Shown: positions 17,785-26,655, counted from the first letter of the stretch. The stretch: 64,000 nucleotides of DNA from JAJDIA01 sp031555735 (GCA_031555735.1 JAVBUE010000058.1:1-64000); one strand, 5' to 3'. Notes: generated by a model not told the origin, from the letters alone. Translations and numbers: made by a program.

Positions 17785-18314
17785 GTTTTGTTCGTTTCAT
17801 TGCATTGTTTGACGTTCAAAGGGATACCGCTTACCATCAGGATCACTTCATCCGCACGGGCCGCGATGTATTGGTTTAGCCATCCCTGCAGGTCGGTAAA
17901 CTTCCGTTGTACCTCATCGGGAGAGGTTCCTCCCATCCCGATCTCGTTGGTGATCAGCAGCAGGCAGGCGTCTTGCGTGAGCAGGTTGTCAAGCTCCTCT
18001 TTCAACTGCGACAGGGAGGTGGACACATTCCCTTCGTTGTCGAAGAAGAAATTGGTTGCCCATAAAGTCACACAGTCAACGACCACGACCTGGCCGGACA
18101 GGGCATGCCGGCTCAGCCACTTCTCTTCTTCCAGATTGATCCATTCCGGTCCTCTGTCCTGCCGGTGACGTTCGACACGCCGCCGAAACTCGTCATCCCA
18201 TATCCGGGAGGTGGCCAGATAGACCGGGTGGGCGGCATACGTCAACGCCAACCGCTGCGCATAGCTGCTTTTGCCAGAACGTTGTCCGCCCGTAATCAAA
18301 ATCAATCGTTTCAT
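17781..18314 (-). CDS. cobU: Adenosylcobinamide kinase / adenosylcobinamide-phosphate guanylyltransferase
   Basis: A 177-residue bifunctional enzyme that phosphorylates and then guanylylates adenosylcobinamide. The P-loop GGQRSGKSSYAQ is at residues 8-19, and the second conserved block VVVDCVTLWATNFFF and the motif TNEIGMGGTSPDE follow. It is downstream of nnr (27 nt gap) and overlaps cobT by 4 nt. Confidence 0.95.
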   Translation of the reverse strand: MKRLILITGGQRSGKSSYAQRLALTYAAHPVYLATSRIWDDEFRRRVERHRQDRGPEWINLEEEKWLSRHALSGQVVVVDCVTLWATNFFFDNEGNVSTSLSQLKEELDNLLTQDACLLLITNEIGMGGTSPDEVQRKFTDLQGWLNQYIAARADEVILMVSGIPLNVKQCNETNKT

Positions 18315-18341
18315 GGGAGGCAGGGGTATATCAGTTGTATC

Positions 18342-19853
18342 CTATTTCAATAGCTTGAAGGCTTTCCCCTGCATCTCAATAATATCGCCGGCGACCATGC
18401 TTTCTTCCGAATGGGATACCGCCGCCAGATCACCCGCTGCACCATGTAGCCAAACACCCATCAGGGCGGCGTCCTGCGGTTCATACCCCTGCGCCAGCAG
18501 GCTGAGGATCATGCCGGTCAGCACATCGCCGCTGCCGGCCGTAGCCATACCCGGGTTACCGTTACTGTTAAAGCAGATCACGCCATCGGGCAGGCAGGTT
18601 GCCGTATAGGCTCCTTTGAGTACAATAATCAGTTGGTGTTTGGCGGCGAGGGCGCGTACTTTTTGCAGCCGTTCGTACGTGGTGGCGCTTTCGCCTGCGA
18701 TCCGGTCGAACTCCTTGGGATGCGGGGTCAGAATGCTGTTCGCCGGGATATGGGCAAAGAGGTCGCTGTTGGAAGAGAGGAGATTGAGTCCGTCGGCATC
18801 GATCACCATCGGTTTGGACGATTGCTGCAACAGCCGTTCGAACGCATAGGAGGTTTCCAGGTGTTGACCGATCCCCGGCCCTACGCCGATCGCCGTGTAA
18901 GCGGCAATATCGGGGATCGTAGAGAAATGGTTGTTGTGGTTATCCAGGCTGATCATCGCTTCCGGGAAGGTGGTTTGTAAGGGTAACTCACCCCGTTGTG
19001 GGATGTGGACCGTCAGTAATCCCACTCCTCCCCGCAGGCAGGCACGCGCCGACAGGATAGCCGCGCCCATTTTTCCACGGCTGCCGGCCACCAGTAAAGC
19101 GTGACCGAATGTTCCTTTATGTGCGAACCGGTTCCGTGGTCGGTGCAACCGGGCGATATCTTCTTCCTTCACCCACATCCAGTTTGTCGCCATCTGTTCA
19201 ATGCCCTCCGGATGCATGCCGATATCCAACACCTTCCATTCGCCTACATACGCTGCGGTTTCGGCCATGAAAAAGGTGATCTTCGGAAAACCGAAAGAGA
19301 AGGTCATATCCGCTTTCACCACAGCATGCATATTGTTTGTCCGGTTGTCTTCGCCAAACAGGCCGGAAGGGATGTCTATCGCGACGACTTTGGCTTCCGA
19401 TTGGTTGACATAGTCTATTACCGCGGCAAAACCACCGGTCAACGGCCTTGTCATTCCCGTACCGAAGAGACCGTCGATCAGTATATCTTTCCGGGTGAGC
19501 GCGGGAGGATCGAAATCGTTGGTCACCTCCACGAAGGAGGTCTTATCTATCGCTAGTAAGCGTTCTTTGTTTTCCGCACATTCGGCAGACAATACACCCG
19601 AAGGATTAAAGAGATACGTCTCTACCTGATAGGATTCTTCGATCAATAATCGGGCTATAGCTAACGCATCGGCGCCGTTATTTCCCCTTCCGGCAAAGAC
19701 GACCATCCGGTACTGCCTGGAGTAATAGCGGGTAAACTCACGGACAAAGGCATAGGAGGCGCGTTCGACTAAATCAATGGGGTGTATCGGTTCATGTTGA
19801 ATGGTATATTGATCCAGCTCCCTGATCTGTTCGGTTGTGAATATCTTCATCAT
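18342..19853 (-). CDS. nnr: Bifunctional NAD(P)H-hydrate repair enzyme (epimerase + dehydratase)
   Basis: A 503-residue fusion that repairs hydrated NAD(P)H. The N-terminal half (about residues 1-215) is the YjeF epimerase domain with GRGNNGADALAIARLL. The C-terminal half (about 225-500) is the ADP-dependent dehydratase with a ribokinase-like fold: TPHPKEFDRI, and the conserved NGNPGMATAGSGDVLTGMI. Two adjacent ATGs are possible (19853 and 19850). It heads the run into cobUTSC, which is probably an operon of convenience. A TACTTTTG -7 element lies at 19887-19894. Confidence 0.94.
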   Translation of the reverse strand: MMKIFTTEQIRELDQYTIQHEPIHPIDLVERASYAFVREFTRYYSRQYRMVVFAGRGNNGADALAIARLLIEESYQVETYLFNPSGVLSAECAENKERLLAIDKTSFVEVTNDFDPPALTRKDILIDGLFGTGMTRPLTGGFAAVIDYVNQSEAKVVAIDIPSGLFGEDNRTNNMHAVVKADMTFSFGFPKITFFMAETAAYVGEWKVLDIGMHPEGIEQMATNWMWVKEEDIARLHRPRNRFAHKGTFGHALLVAGSRGKMGAAILSARACLRGGVGLLTVHIPQRGELPLQTTFPEAMISLDNHNNHFSTIPDIAAYTAIGVGPGIGQHLETSYAFERLLQQSSKPMVIDADGLNLLSSNSDLFAHIPANSILTPHPKEFDRIAGESATTYERLQKVRALAAKHQLIIVLKGAYTATCLPDGVICFNSNGNPGMATAGSGDVLTGMILSLLAQGYEPQDAALMGVWLHGAAGDLAAVSHSEESMVAGDIIEMQGKAFKLLK

Positions 19854-19886
19854 ATGGTTACATCTTTTGGAAATTTACAATGAAGG

Positions 19887-19894
19887 CAAAAGTA
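19887..19894 (-). promoter_or_regulatory. -7 element for nnr-cobUTSC
   Basis: On the minus strand TACTTTTG (19887-19894) matches TAnnTTTG. No convincing TTTG is seen at -33. It lies in the divergent region shared with hpt, whose own -7 TACATTTG is at 19950-19957. Confidence 0.5.
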
Positions 19895-19949
19895 CAAGAA
19901 TCTTTGCTATGTTGATATCACTTTGTTGTGATAGATTTAAAAAAAGTTG

Positions 19950-19957
19950 TACATTTG
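19950..19957 (+). promoter_or_regulatory. -7 element for hpt
   Basis: TACATTTG matches TAnnTTTG and lies 22 nt upstream of the chosen hpt ATG at 19979. A TTTG at 19922-19925 is slightly far (24 nt spacing) for a -33. The element overlaps the alternative GTG start at 19928, which argues for the ATG. Confidence 0.55.
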
Positions 19958-19978
19958 CTACCCTTAAAAAGAAAGGCT

Positions 19979-20542
19979 ATGCGCAGGATTCGCTTAAAAG
20001 ACAAAGAGTTTGAGCTATTTATCACCGAACAACAGTTGTCGGACGCCATTGCCGACATGGCTGAACGGATCAAAGCAGACATTGCCGGCTCAGACCCTTT
20101 ATTCGTCAGTATCCTGAACGGGTCTTTTATGTTCACTTCCGAATTGATGCAATGCCTGGACGGACCGTACGAGATCACCTTTGCCCGTTATTCTTCCTAT
20201 ATGGGCACGTCCACCACGGGACGGATCAAGGAAATCACGCCGGTACGCGCCGACTTTCAAGGCCGGACGGTCATCCTCCTGGAAGACATCATCGATACGG
20301 GACTCACCATGCACTATGTGGTAAACAAACTGTTGCAGGATGGGGCAGCCGAGGTGAAACTGGCCACCATGCTATTCAAACCGGACTCCCTGAAATGTCC
20401 GCTACAACCGGATTACGTGGGGATCTCCATTCCTCCTGATTTCATTGTGGGGCATGGATTGGACTATGACGAGATGGGACGATGCTTTAAAGATATCTAT
20501 AAATTAGTAGCGGGCAAGGAAGGAAACAGTCATCCGATTTGA
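19979..20542 (+). CDS. hpt: Hypoxanthine phosphoribosyltransferase
   Basis: This enzyme salvages hypoxanthine and guanine to IMP and GMP. The protein is 187 residues from the ATG at 19979 (MRRIRLKDKEFELFITEQQL). The conserved PRPP-binding motif VILLEDIIDTGLTM (about residues 97-110) is complete. The ATG is preferred to the upstream GTG because a promoter-like -7 element lies between them. It is followed by adk after 33 nt, a pairing of nucleotide-metabolism genes. Confidence 0.94.
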   Translation: MRRIRLKDKEFELFITEQQLSDAIADMAERIKADIAGSDPLFVSILNGSFMFTSELMQCLDGPYEITFARYSSYMGTSTTGRIKEITPVRADFQGRTVILLEDIIDTGLTMHYVVNKLLQDGAAEVKLATMLFKPDSLKCPLQPDYVGISIPPDFIVGHGLDYDEMGRCFKDIYKLVAGKEGNSHPI

Positions 20543-20575
20543 CTTATACTTAAACATATATATATATAAAACAAA

Positions 20576-21151
20576 ATGCTGAACGTTGTTATTTTTGGTG
20601 CTCCCGGATCAGGAAAAGGAACACAAAGTGAATACATCATCCGGGAATTCGGACTTGACCATATTTCCACAGGCGATGTGTTACGCACTGAAATAAAAAA
20701 TGAAACCGAACTGGGCAGGATCGCCAACGGATACATTGAAAAAGGACAATTGGTACCTGATGAACTGATTGTGGATATGCTGTCCCAAACATTGGACAGC
20801 CGCAAAAACGCCAACGGGGTTATCTTCGACGGTTTTCCCCGCACCATCCCGCAGGCTGAAGCCCTGAAAAAGATGCTCAACAAACGGGGCACCGACGTAA
20901 CGGTCATGATAAACCTCCAGGTGGAAGAAGAAGAGCTGGTAAAACGGCTGCTCGAACGCGGCAAGATATCCGGCCGTTCGGACGACAACCTGGAAACCAT
21001 CAAATCCAGATTAGACGTCTATCATAAACAAACAGCCCCGCTGGCTGATTATTATATCAAAGAAGGCAAGCATCACGCGATCCAGGGCACCGGAACGATT
21101 GAAGATATATCCAACCGCATCAAAGCCTGCATCCGCGCTATTCATAACTGA
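20576..21151 (+). CDS. adk: Adenylate kinase
   Basis: Interconverts AMP, ADP and ATP. The 191-residue protein is the short form, lacking the zinc-binding LID domain. It has the P-loop FGAPGSGKGTQS (about residues 6-17), the AMP-binding DGFPRTIPQAE and the LID arginines in KISGRSDDN. It is followed after 23 nt by obgE. Confidence 0.97.
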   Translation: MLNVVIFGAPGSGKGTQSEYIIREFGLDHISTGDVLRTEIKNETELGRIANGYIEKGQLVPDELIVDMLSQTLDSRKNANGVIFDGFPRTIPQAEALKKMLNKRGTDVTVMINLQVEEEELVKRLLERGKISGRSDDNLETIKSRLDVYHKQTAPLADYYIKEGKHHAIQGTGTIEDISNRIKACIRAIHN

Positions 21152-21174
21152 CCCCCCATTTTCAATAAACAACT

Positions 21175-22338
21175 ATGGCCGAATCGAATTTCGTAGATTA
21201 TGTAAAGATATATTGCCGTTCTGGCAAAGGCGGAAGAGGATCCACTCATTTCCGCCGGGAAAAGTACATCCCCAAAGGAGGACCGGATGGTGGTAACGGA
21301 GGCAGAGGAGGACATATCTACCTGCGCGGCAACCGTAATTATTGGACTCTCCTGCACCTGAAATTCGAACGGCATATCCTCGCAACCCACGGGATGGGAG
21401 GCACAGCTAAACGCAGTACCGGAAAGGATGGGGAAGACAAAGTGATCGAAGTACCCTGCGGCACCGTTGTCTATGACGCCGAGACCGGAGAATTTATCTG
21501 CGATGTCACGGCGGACGGCCAGGAAGTGCTCCTGCTGAAAGGCGGACGGGGTGGGTTGGGCAATTTCAATTTCAAATCGTCCACCAACCAGGCGCCAAGG
21601 TATGCACAGCCGGGCGAACCGGCACAGGAACGCACCATCATCATGCAGCTGAAACTACTGGCTGACGTCGGTCTGGTTGGTTTCCCCAACGCAGGCAAAT
21701 CCACCCTGCTGTCTGTCGTCTCCGCAGCCAAGCCCAAAATAGCCAATTACCCGTTCACGACACTGGAACCCAATCTGGGGATCGTCAGTTACCGGGACAA
21801 CCGCTCGTTCATCATGGCTGATATACCGGGTATTATCGAGGGAGCCAGCGAAGGGAAAGGATTGGGGCTGCGGTTCCTGCGGCATATCGAACGTAACTCC
21901 CTGTTGCTGTTCATGGTTCCGGGTGATACCGATGACATACGCCGGGAATATGAGATCCTGCATAACGAATTGGTCAAATACAACCCAGACCTGCTGGATA
22001 AACGGCGTGTATTGGCCATTACGAAAAGTGATATGCTGGACGATGAATTGATCGAAGGGCTATCACAGGACTTACCGGAAGGGATCCCGTATGTATTCAT
22101 CTCATCTGTCGCACAAAAAGGATTGACCGAACTCAAAGACCTGTTGTGGATCGAGCTGAACAGGGAAACATTCCATGAACCGGAACGTATCGTACACAAG
22201 AATATCGATATCAGCCAGCTTCCTCCCGATGATTTCGAATGGGTTATCCCGTCGGACGACGACGATGACGATTGGGAAGATGACCTGGAGGAATACGACT
22301 GGGAGGAGGAAGGAACGGATGAAGACCCTAATCCATAA
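21175..22338 (+). CDS. obgE: Obg GTPase
   Basis: A ribosome-associated GTPase involved in 50S assembly and the stringent response. The 387-residue protein has the glycine-rich Obg fold (about residues 1-158), then the G domain: G1 GFPNAGKST, G3 DIPG, G4 TKSD, G5 SSV. The C terminus is strongly acidic (DDDDDDWEDDLEEYDWEE region) and lacks the OCT domain seen in some Gram-positives. The downstream gene pgeF starts close behind. Confidence 0.96.
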   Translation: MAESNFVDYVKIYCRSGKGGRGSTHFRREKYIPKGGPDGGNGGRGGHIYLRGNRNYWTLLHLKFERHILATHGMGGTAKRSTGKDGEDKVIEVPCGTVVYDAETGEFICDVTADGQEVLLLKGGRGGLGNFNFKSSTNQAPRYAQPGEPAQERTIIMQLKLLADVGLVGFPNAGKSTLLSVVSAAKPKIANYPFTTLEPNLGIVSYRDNRSFIMADIPGIIEGASEGKGLGLRFLRHIERNSLLLFMVPGDTDDIRREYEILHNELVKYNPDLLDKRRVLAITKSDMLDDELIEGLSQDLPEGIPYVFISSVAQKGLTELKDLLWIELNRETFHEPERIVHKNIDISQLPPDDFEWVIPSDDDDDDWEDDLEEYDWEEEGTDEDPNP

Positions 22339-22348
22339 AGGAATCCGG

Positions 22349-23167
22349 ATGTTGCAGTTTGACGGTCTGAGCCGATGCTGCAACATTTCTCATTTTATTA
22401 CTACGCGTCACGGAGGTACGGGTACGGGAACATACACCTCATTCAACCTGGGTGCGTTCTGCAAAGATGATCCGGCAATTGTTAGATCCAACCGCCGTTT
22501 GCTTTGTTCTGTCTTCGGACTGGAAGATAACCGGCTGTTTGTCCCCTGCCAGACACATGCAGACAACATCCTTTACATAGACTCCTCATTCCTGTCTCTT
22601 TCTGCCGATGAGCAGGAGCAGGGACTGTATGGGAAAGACGCGCTGATCACCAACCAACCGGGATTGGTGATCGGGGTGACTACCGCAGACTGTGTGCCGA
22701 TCCTGTTGTATGCACCTGACCAACAAGTCGTAGCCGCCATCCATGCCGGTTGGAGGGGCACCGTCCGCCAAATCGCACGGCGTACCATCGACCTCCTGAT
22801 ACGGGACTTCCACTGCGATCCGGAAGTGATGATAGCAGGCATAGGCCCGGCCATCAGCCAGGAGTTGTTTGAAGTGGGAGAAGAGGTGGGTGACACCTTC
22901 ACTGCCGCTGGTATCTCCCTGAAACCTATAGCCATCAGGCATCCGGAAACCGGCCGCCTGCATATCAACCTTTGCGAAGCCAACCGCCTGCAACTAACGG
23001 AAGCCGGTATCCTTCCCGGGCATATCGAGATCGCCGGAATGTGTACCTGTACGGATGCCGATCTGTTCTTTTCTGCCAGGCGACAGGGAATCGACAGCGG
23101 CCGGATGCTGTCGGGCATCGGGATAACAAACCCCATCCCTATCCTATCCACTGATTTCGACTCATGA
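22349..23167 (+). CDS. pgeF: Laccase-domain (YfiH/PgeF) protein, peptidoglycan editing factor
   Basis: A 272-residue protein of the YfiH/DUF152 family. Homologs remove incorrectly placed residues from peptidoglycan precursors, and some have polyphenol oxidase or purine nucleoside activity. The metal-ligand motifs are visible: CQTHADNI, TTADCVPILL (Cys) and AAIHAGWRGT (His). The ATG at 22349 is preferred to one at 22319 because the latter lies inside obgE. It overlaps the next gene by 4 nt. Confidence 0.9.
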   Translation: MLQFDGLSRCCNISHFITTRHGGTGTGTYTSFNLGAFCKDDPAIVRSNRRLLCSVFGLEDNRLFVPCQTHADNILYIDSSFLSLSADEQEQGLYGKDALITNQPGLVIGVTTADCVPILLYAPDQQVVAAIHAGWRGTVRQIARRTIDLLIRDFHCDPEVMIAGIGPAISQELFEVGEEVGDTFTAAGISLKPIAIRHPETGRLHINLCEANRLQLTEAGILPGHIEIAGMCTCTDADLFFSARRQGIDSGRMLSGIGITNPIPILSTDFDS

Positions 23168-23862
23168 TCCCCATATCCATATCACCAGCCATCAGCCGGG
23201 TATGTCCCGACATGCACCTGATCGCTATCACCTGCGAGGTGGTGAATACCACGCCCGACCAACGGCTTTGGAGCCTGATCGAAGAAGAGGCAAGCCTCCT
23301 GCAACAGACCTCGCGGCTGGAAGAGATCAACAAACTGGAGCCCATACGCGCCACCCGCCAGGCATATAAACAATTGGGGAAGGATCCCAACCGGTACCGC
23401 CCGTCGGCGGAAGCCTTACGGCGCCGTATCCTGCGCGGCCTCCCCTTATACGCCATCGATACGTTGGTGGATATCATCAACCTGGTATCCATCCGGAGCG
23501 GTTATTCCATCGGCGGGTTCGATGCCGGCAAGATATCCGGTGCGTTGACACTCGGTGCAGGGGAGGCAGGAGAGAAATATGAGGCGATCGGCCGGGGAGA
23601 GATGAACATCGAAGGGCTGCCTGTTTACCGGGATGCACAGGGAGGGATCGGCACACCCACCAGCGATGAAGAACGAACCAAAATTGATATTCACACCACC
23701 CAATTGTTAATGATCATCAACGGATATTCCGGTAAAGACGGATTGGAAGAAACAGCCGGAATGGCCATCAGCTTATTAACGGATTATGTATCAGCCTCAC
23801 AAATGGAAGTCTGCCTGATCAATCCCCATGAACAAAAAAGCATCACCTCCTTTTTGCGTTAA
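23164..23862 (+). CDS. B3/B4 (PheT-like) tRNA-binding domain protein
   Basis: A 232-residue protein that matches stand-alone B3/B4 domains, which also occur in the beta subunit of phenylalanyl-tRNA synthetase. Family members are thought to bind tRNA or to edit mischarged tRNA. Visible features are PIRATRQAYKQLGKDPNRYRP near residue 60 and the core LVDIINLVSIRSGYSIGGFD. The gene overlaps pgeF by 4 nt and is the last of the hpt-adk-obgE-pgeF run. Confidence 0.85.
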   Translation: MIPISISPAISRVCPDMHLIAITCEVVNTTPDQRLWSLIEEEASLLQQTSRLEEINKLEPIRATRQAYKQLGKDPNRYRPSAEALRRRILRGLPLYAIDTLVDIINLVSIRSGYSIGGFDAGKISGALTLGAGEAGEKYEAIGRGEMNIEGLPVYRDAQGGIGTPTSDEERTKIDIHTTQLLMIINGYSGKDGLEETAGMAISLLTDYVSASQMEVCLINPHEQKSITSFLR

Positions 23863-23918
23863 TTATACTTAATTCAGCCCCAAACGGCTATTTTTATGCT
23901 AAAAAACATATAAATTCT

Positions 23919-23948
23919 TTTGAAGTATCTGATTTATACCTACTTTTG
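23919..23948 (+). promoter_or_regulatory. Bacteroidota-type promoter for the winged-helix gene
   Basis: TTTG (23919-23922) and TACTTTTG (23941-23948) are separated by 18 nt, close to the TTTG-N19-21-TAnnTTTG consensus. Transcription would start near 23955, giving a leader of about 24 nt before the ATG at 23979. Confidence 0.8.
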
Positions 23949-23978
23949 CTGTCGTTAAACATATTAATAGCCCTAAAA

Positions 23979-24179
23979 ATGATTGAGTTAATTGGAACAA
24001 ATGCCGGTCTTGTATGGAATGCGTTGAGCGAAGGCGGCAAAATGAATGTGAAAGACGTAAAGAAGGCAACCAAGATTAAAGCAGACAAAGATTTGTATGC
24101 CGCAATGGGTTGGTTGGCCAAAGAAGGCAAAATGTCTTTTGAAGAAGTAGAAGGCGAACTGTTCATCCAGTTGGTGTAA
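23979..24179 (+). CDS. Winged-helix DUF2582-type small protein
   Basis: A 66-residue protein starting MIELIGTNAGLVWNAL. The sequence predicts a single winged-helix (helix-turn-helix) domain, with GGKMNVKDVKKATKI and WLAKEGKMSFEEVEGELF matching the DUF2582 pattern. The function is unknown; DNA binding is inferred from the fold only. It has its own promoter and a terminator follows 35 nt after the stop. Confidence 0.85.
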   Translation: MIELIGTNAGLVWNALSEGGKMNVKDVKKATKIKADKDLYAAMGWLAKEGKMSFEEVEGELFIQLV

Positions 24180-24213
24180 GCACCCGGACGAACCCGTCAA
24201 CAAAAAGATGAAG

Positions 24214-24246
24214 AGGCTGTTCGATTTAGTTGGACAGCCTTTCGTG
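24214..24246 (+). terminator. Rho-independent terminator after the winged-helix gene
   Basis: AGGCTGT (24214-24220) pairs with ACAGCCT (24234-24240) around a 13-nt loop, followed by TTCGTGTATCT. The T-run is short, so strength is moderate. It separates the winged-helix gene from the promoter of the division-gene pair. Confidence 0.65.
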
Positions 24247-24304
24247 TATCTGTACCTTTATTTAATAAGCCGCCCTCCTGTCCATTTTTTATTTTTATTC
24301 CGTG

Positions 24305-24339
24305 TTTGTTGGTTTATTCGATTCTTAATCCTACTTTTG
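24305..24339 (+). promoter_or_regulatory. Promoter for the zapB-like/zapA pair
   Basis: TACTTTTG (24332-24339) matches TAnnTTTG, and TTTG is at 24305-24308 with a 23-nt spacer, longer than the consensus. Its position excludes the upstream in-frame start at 24208 as the real start of the following gene. Confidence 0.6.
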
Positions 24340-24357
24340 TGTAGAATTTGGTGTGAA

Positions 24358-24651
24358 ATGACCGAGGATGAGAAAAGACTGTTAGCCGTATTGGAGGTGC
24401 GAGTTCGTGATTTGATGGCCAAATGTGATGTGCAAAGGCATCGAATAAACGAGCTTCATCTGGCATTGGATAAAAAAGAAGATGAAATACAGCAGACAAA
24501 ACAGACCATCGAACAACTTAACACCAGATATGATAACATATTGACGGCGCACGCTGTTTCATTAGATGAAGGAGATATCAAAAACGCCCGAATGCGGTTA
24601 TCAAAGTTAGTGCGGGAAGTTGATAAGTGCATTGCACTATTAAACGAATAG
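24358..24651 (+). CDS. Coiled-coil protein, ZapB-like
   Basis: A 97-residue protein (MTEDEKRLLAVLEVRVRDLM) that is almost entirely predicted coiled coil, with heptad-like Leu spacing up to about residue 60. It lies 5 nt upstream of zapA. A coiled-coil partner upstream of zapA is common in Bacteroidota, and a ZapB-like role at the divisome is inferred from context only. The start at 24358 was chosen because the promoter lies between it and the longer in-frame start. Confidence 0.75.
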   Translation: MTEDEKRLLAVLEVRVRDLMAKCDVQRHRINELHLALDKKEDEIQQTKQTIEQLNTRYDNILTAHAVSLDEGDIKNARMRLSKLVREVDKCIALLNE

Positions 24652-24656
24652 ACGCA

Positions 24657-24956
24657 ATGAACGATAATGTTTTTAAAATACATGTTGACATTGCCGGAAA
24701 AAGTTACGGGCTTACCATCAACAGAAACGAAGAAGCCTTGGTTCGCGAAGCAACCAAGCAGATTCGCCACCAGATGATGCTATACCGGAATGCCTTTTCC
24801 GATCCGGATCTAACCGACAAAGACCGGTTAGCCATGGTAGCGTTGCAATTGTCCATTGAGAACCTGAAGTTGGAAAACAGGAACGACACAAGTCCTTTCA
24901 CAGACAAAATAACTGAGCTTACCCAGGAGTTGGAGGCATATTTGAAAGACGAGTGA
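24657..24956 (+). CDS. zapA: Cell division protein ZapA
   Basis: ZapA crosslinks FtsZ filaments. The 99-residue protein (MNDNVFKIHVDIAGKSYGLT) has the N-terminal beta-beta-alpha globular part and a C-terminal coiled coil (KDRLAMVALQLSIENLKLEN), the usual layout. The ATG at 24657 lies 5 nt after the stop codon of the coiled-coil gene. A terminator follows at 24987. Confidence 0.88.
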   Translation: MNDNVFKIHVDIAGKSYGLTINRNEEALVREATKQIRHQMMLYRNAFSDPDLTDKDRLAMVALQLSIENLKLENRNDTSPFTDKITELTQELEAYLKDE

Positions 24957-24986
24957 TCACTCACGTATGAAAAGACATGCGACCCG

Positions 24987-25031
24987 CACTGCTATTGCAC
25001 CGGTTTACGGTTGCAACAGGAGTGTTTTTTT
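24987..25031 (+). terminator. Rho-independent terminator after zapA
   Basis: CACT (24987-24990) pairs with AGTG (25021-25024). An inner stem containing TTGCA/TTGCAA and CCG/CGG with two mismatches lies between, and seven T follow (25025-25031). In Proteobacteria the 6S RNA gene follows zapA; I see no 6S-like RNA in this 100-nt gap. Confidence 0.75.
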
Positions 25032-25065
25032 ATATCTGTAAATACGAACTTAAATTATTTGTAAA

Positions 25066-26601
25066 ATGGAATTGTATATCATATTACCGATTGCCGCCTT
25101 CCTCGTGGGAGGCCTGTTGGTATGGATTGGAACCCGATTCCTTTTCAAGTCGAAGTATGACTCCATACTTCAGGAAGCCGAAAAGGAAGCCGAAGTGATC
25201 AAAAAGAACAAACTGCTCGAGGTGAAAGAGAAGTTCCTCCACCTGAAAGCCGACCTGGAAAAGCAGGTATCACAGCGCAACGCGAAGATCCAATCGTACG
25301 AGTCGAAGCTGAAACAAAAAGAAATGTCGATCAACCAACGCATCGACGACCTCCAACGGAAAAGCAGCGAAGTGGATACCGTCAAAGAAAACCTCTCCGT
25401 CCAGCTCGAAGTCATTGAAAAGAAGAAACAGGAACTCGACCGCATGCACCAGCGTGAAGTAGAACAACTGGAAACACTCTCCGGGCTGTCGGCGGATGAA
25501 GCCAAAGAGCGCCTGATCGAATCACTGAAAGACGAAGCCAAGTCGCAAGCCACCTCCTACATCAACGAGATCGTGGAAGAAGCCAAACTCTCGGCCAATA
25601 AGGAAGCGAAAAAGATCATCATCCAGTCGATCCAACGGGTAGCCACCGAAACGGCGATCGAAAACTCCATCACCGTATTCCATATCGAATCCGACGAGAT
25701 TAAGGGACGCATCATCGGGCGTGAAGGACGTAACATCCGCGCACTTGAAGCCGCGACAGGTATTGAGATTGTGGTGGACGACACCCCCGAAGCGATTGTC
25801 CTTTCCGGTTTCGACCCCGTACGCAGGGAAGTAGCCCGCCTGGCCTTGCACCAACTGGTGCAGGATGGACGTATCCACCCGGCACGTATCGAAGAAGTGG
25901 TAACCAAAGTACGCAAACAAGTGGAAGAAGAAGTGATCGAAACAGGCAAGCGCACGGCGATCGACCTCGGTATCCACGGCCTGCATCCCGAACTGATCCG
26001 CCTGATCGGTAAGATGAAATACCGTTCCTCCTACGGACAGAACCTCCTGCAACATGCCCGTGAAACCGCCAACCTCTGCGCGGTCATGGCATCCGAACTG
26101 GGACTGAACCCGAAGAAAGCCAAACGCGCCGGACTCCTGCACGACATCGGCAAGGTGCCCGACGACGAACCCGAATTGCCACACGCCATCCTCGGGATGA
26201 AGTTGTGCGAGAAATACAAGGAGAAACCGGATATCTGCAATGCCGTAGGCGCCCACCACGACGAAGTGGAGATGCAGACCTTACTGGCGCCGATCGTCCA
26301 GGTATGCGACGCCATCTCCGGAGCACGTCCGGGAGCACGCCGCGAGATCGTGGAAGCCTACATCAAACGTCTGAACGACCTCGAACAGCTTGCCCTCTCC
26401 TATCCCGGCGTTGTAAAGACCTATGCCATCCAGGCGGGACGCGAACTGCGGGTGATCGTGGGAGCCGATAAGATCGACGACAAAGACACCGAAAGCCTGT
26501 CGGCCGAGATCGCCAAGAAGATCCAGGATGAGATGACTTACCCGGGACAGGTAAAGATCACCGTGATCCGTGAGACACGCGCGGTAAGCTATGCCAAATA
26601 A
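25066..26601 (+). CDS. rny: Ribonuclease Y
   Basis: A 511-residue membrane-anchored endoribonuclease that starts mRNA decay. It has an N-terminal membrane helix (about residues 3-22), a long coiled coil (about 30-190), a KH domain with IIGREGRNIRALEAATGIEI (about 215-234) and an HD domain with the HD pair in AGLLHDIGKV followed by the second metal His in AVGAHHDE. The length is normal. A terminator follows at 26622. Confidence 0.96.
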   Translation: MELYIILPIAAFLVGGLLVWIGTRFLFKSKYDSILQEAEKEAEVIKKNKLLEVKEKFLHLKADLEKQVSQRNAKIQSYESKLKQKEMSINQRIDDLQRKSSEVDTVKENLSVQLEVIEKKKQELDRMHQREVEQLETLSGLSADEAKERLIESLKDEAKSQATSYINEIVEEAKLSANKEAKKIIIQSIQRVATETAIENSITVFHIESDEIKGRIIGREGRNIRALEAATGIEIVVDDTPEAIVLSGFDPVRREVARLALHQLVQDGRIHPARIEEVVTKVRKQVEEEVIETGKRTAIDLGIHGLHPELIRLIGKMKYRSSYGQNLLQHARETANLCAVMASELGLNPKKAKRAGLLHDIGKVPDDEPELPHAILGMKLCEKYKEKPDICNAVGAHHDEVEMQTLLAPIVQVCDAISGARPGARREIVEAYIKRLNDLEQLALSYPGVVKTYAIQAGRELRVIVGADKIDDKDTESLSAEIAKKIQDEMTYPGQVKITVIRETRAVSYAK

Positions 26602-26621
26602 ACGGTGAGTACGCAATACGG

Positions 26622-26655
26622 AAAGGCTGTACCGCAGAGGTGCAGCCTTTTTTTT
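26622..26655 (+). terminator. Rho-independent terminator after rny
   Basis: AAAGGCTG (26622-26629) pairs with CAGCCTTT (26643-26650), an 8-bp stem with a 13-nt loop, followed by a run of T to 26655. Confidence 0.88.

Noticed and set aside
19854..19978. Cobalamin riboswitch upstream of nnr-cobUTSC
   Set aside because: The 125-nt gap is too short for a B12 riboswitch of about 200 nt and lacks the conserved core by eye. It also holds the hpt promoter.
24208..24357. Extended start for the coiled-coil gene at 24208
   Set aside because: The stretch contains a terminator hairpin and the promoter for the following genes, so it is intergenic.
24957..25065. 6S RNA next to zapA, as in Proteobacteria
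   Set aside because: The gap is only about 109 nt and contains a simple terminator hairpin, with no long bulged duplex.
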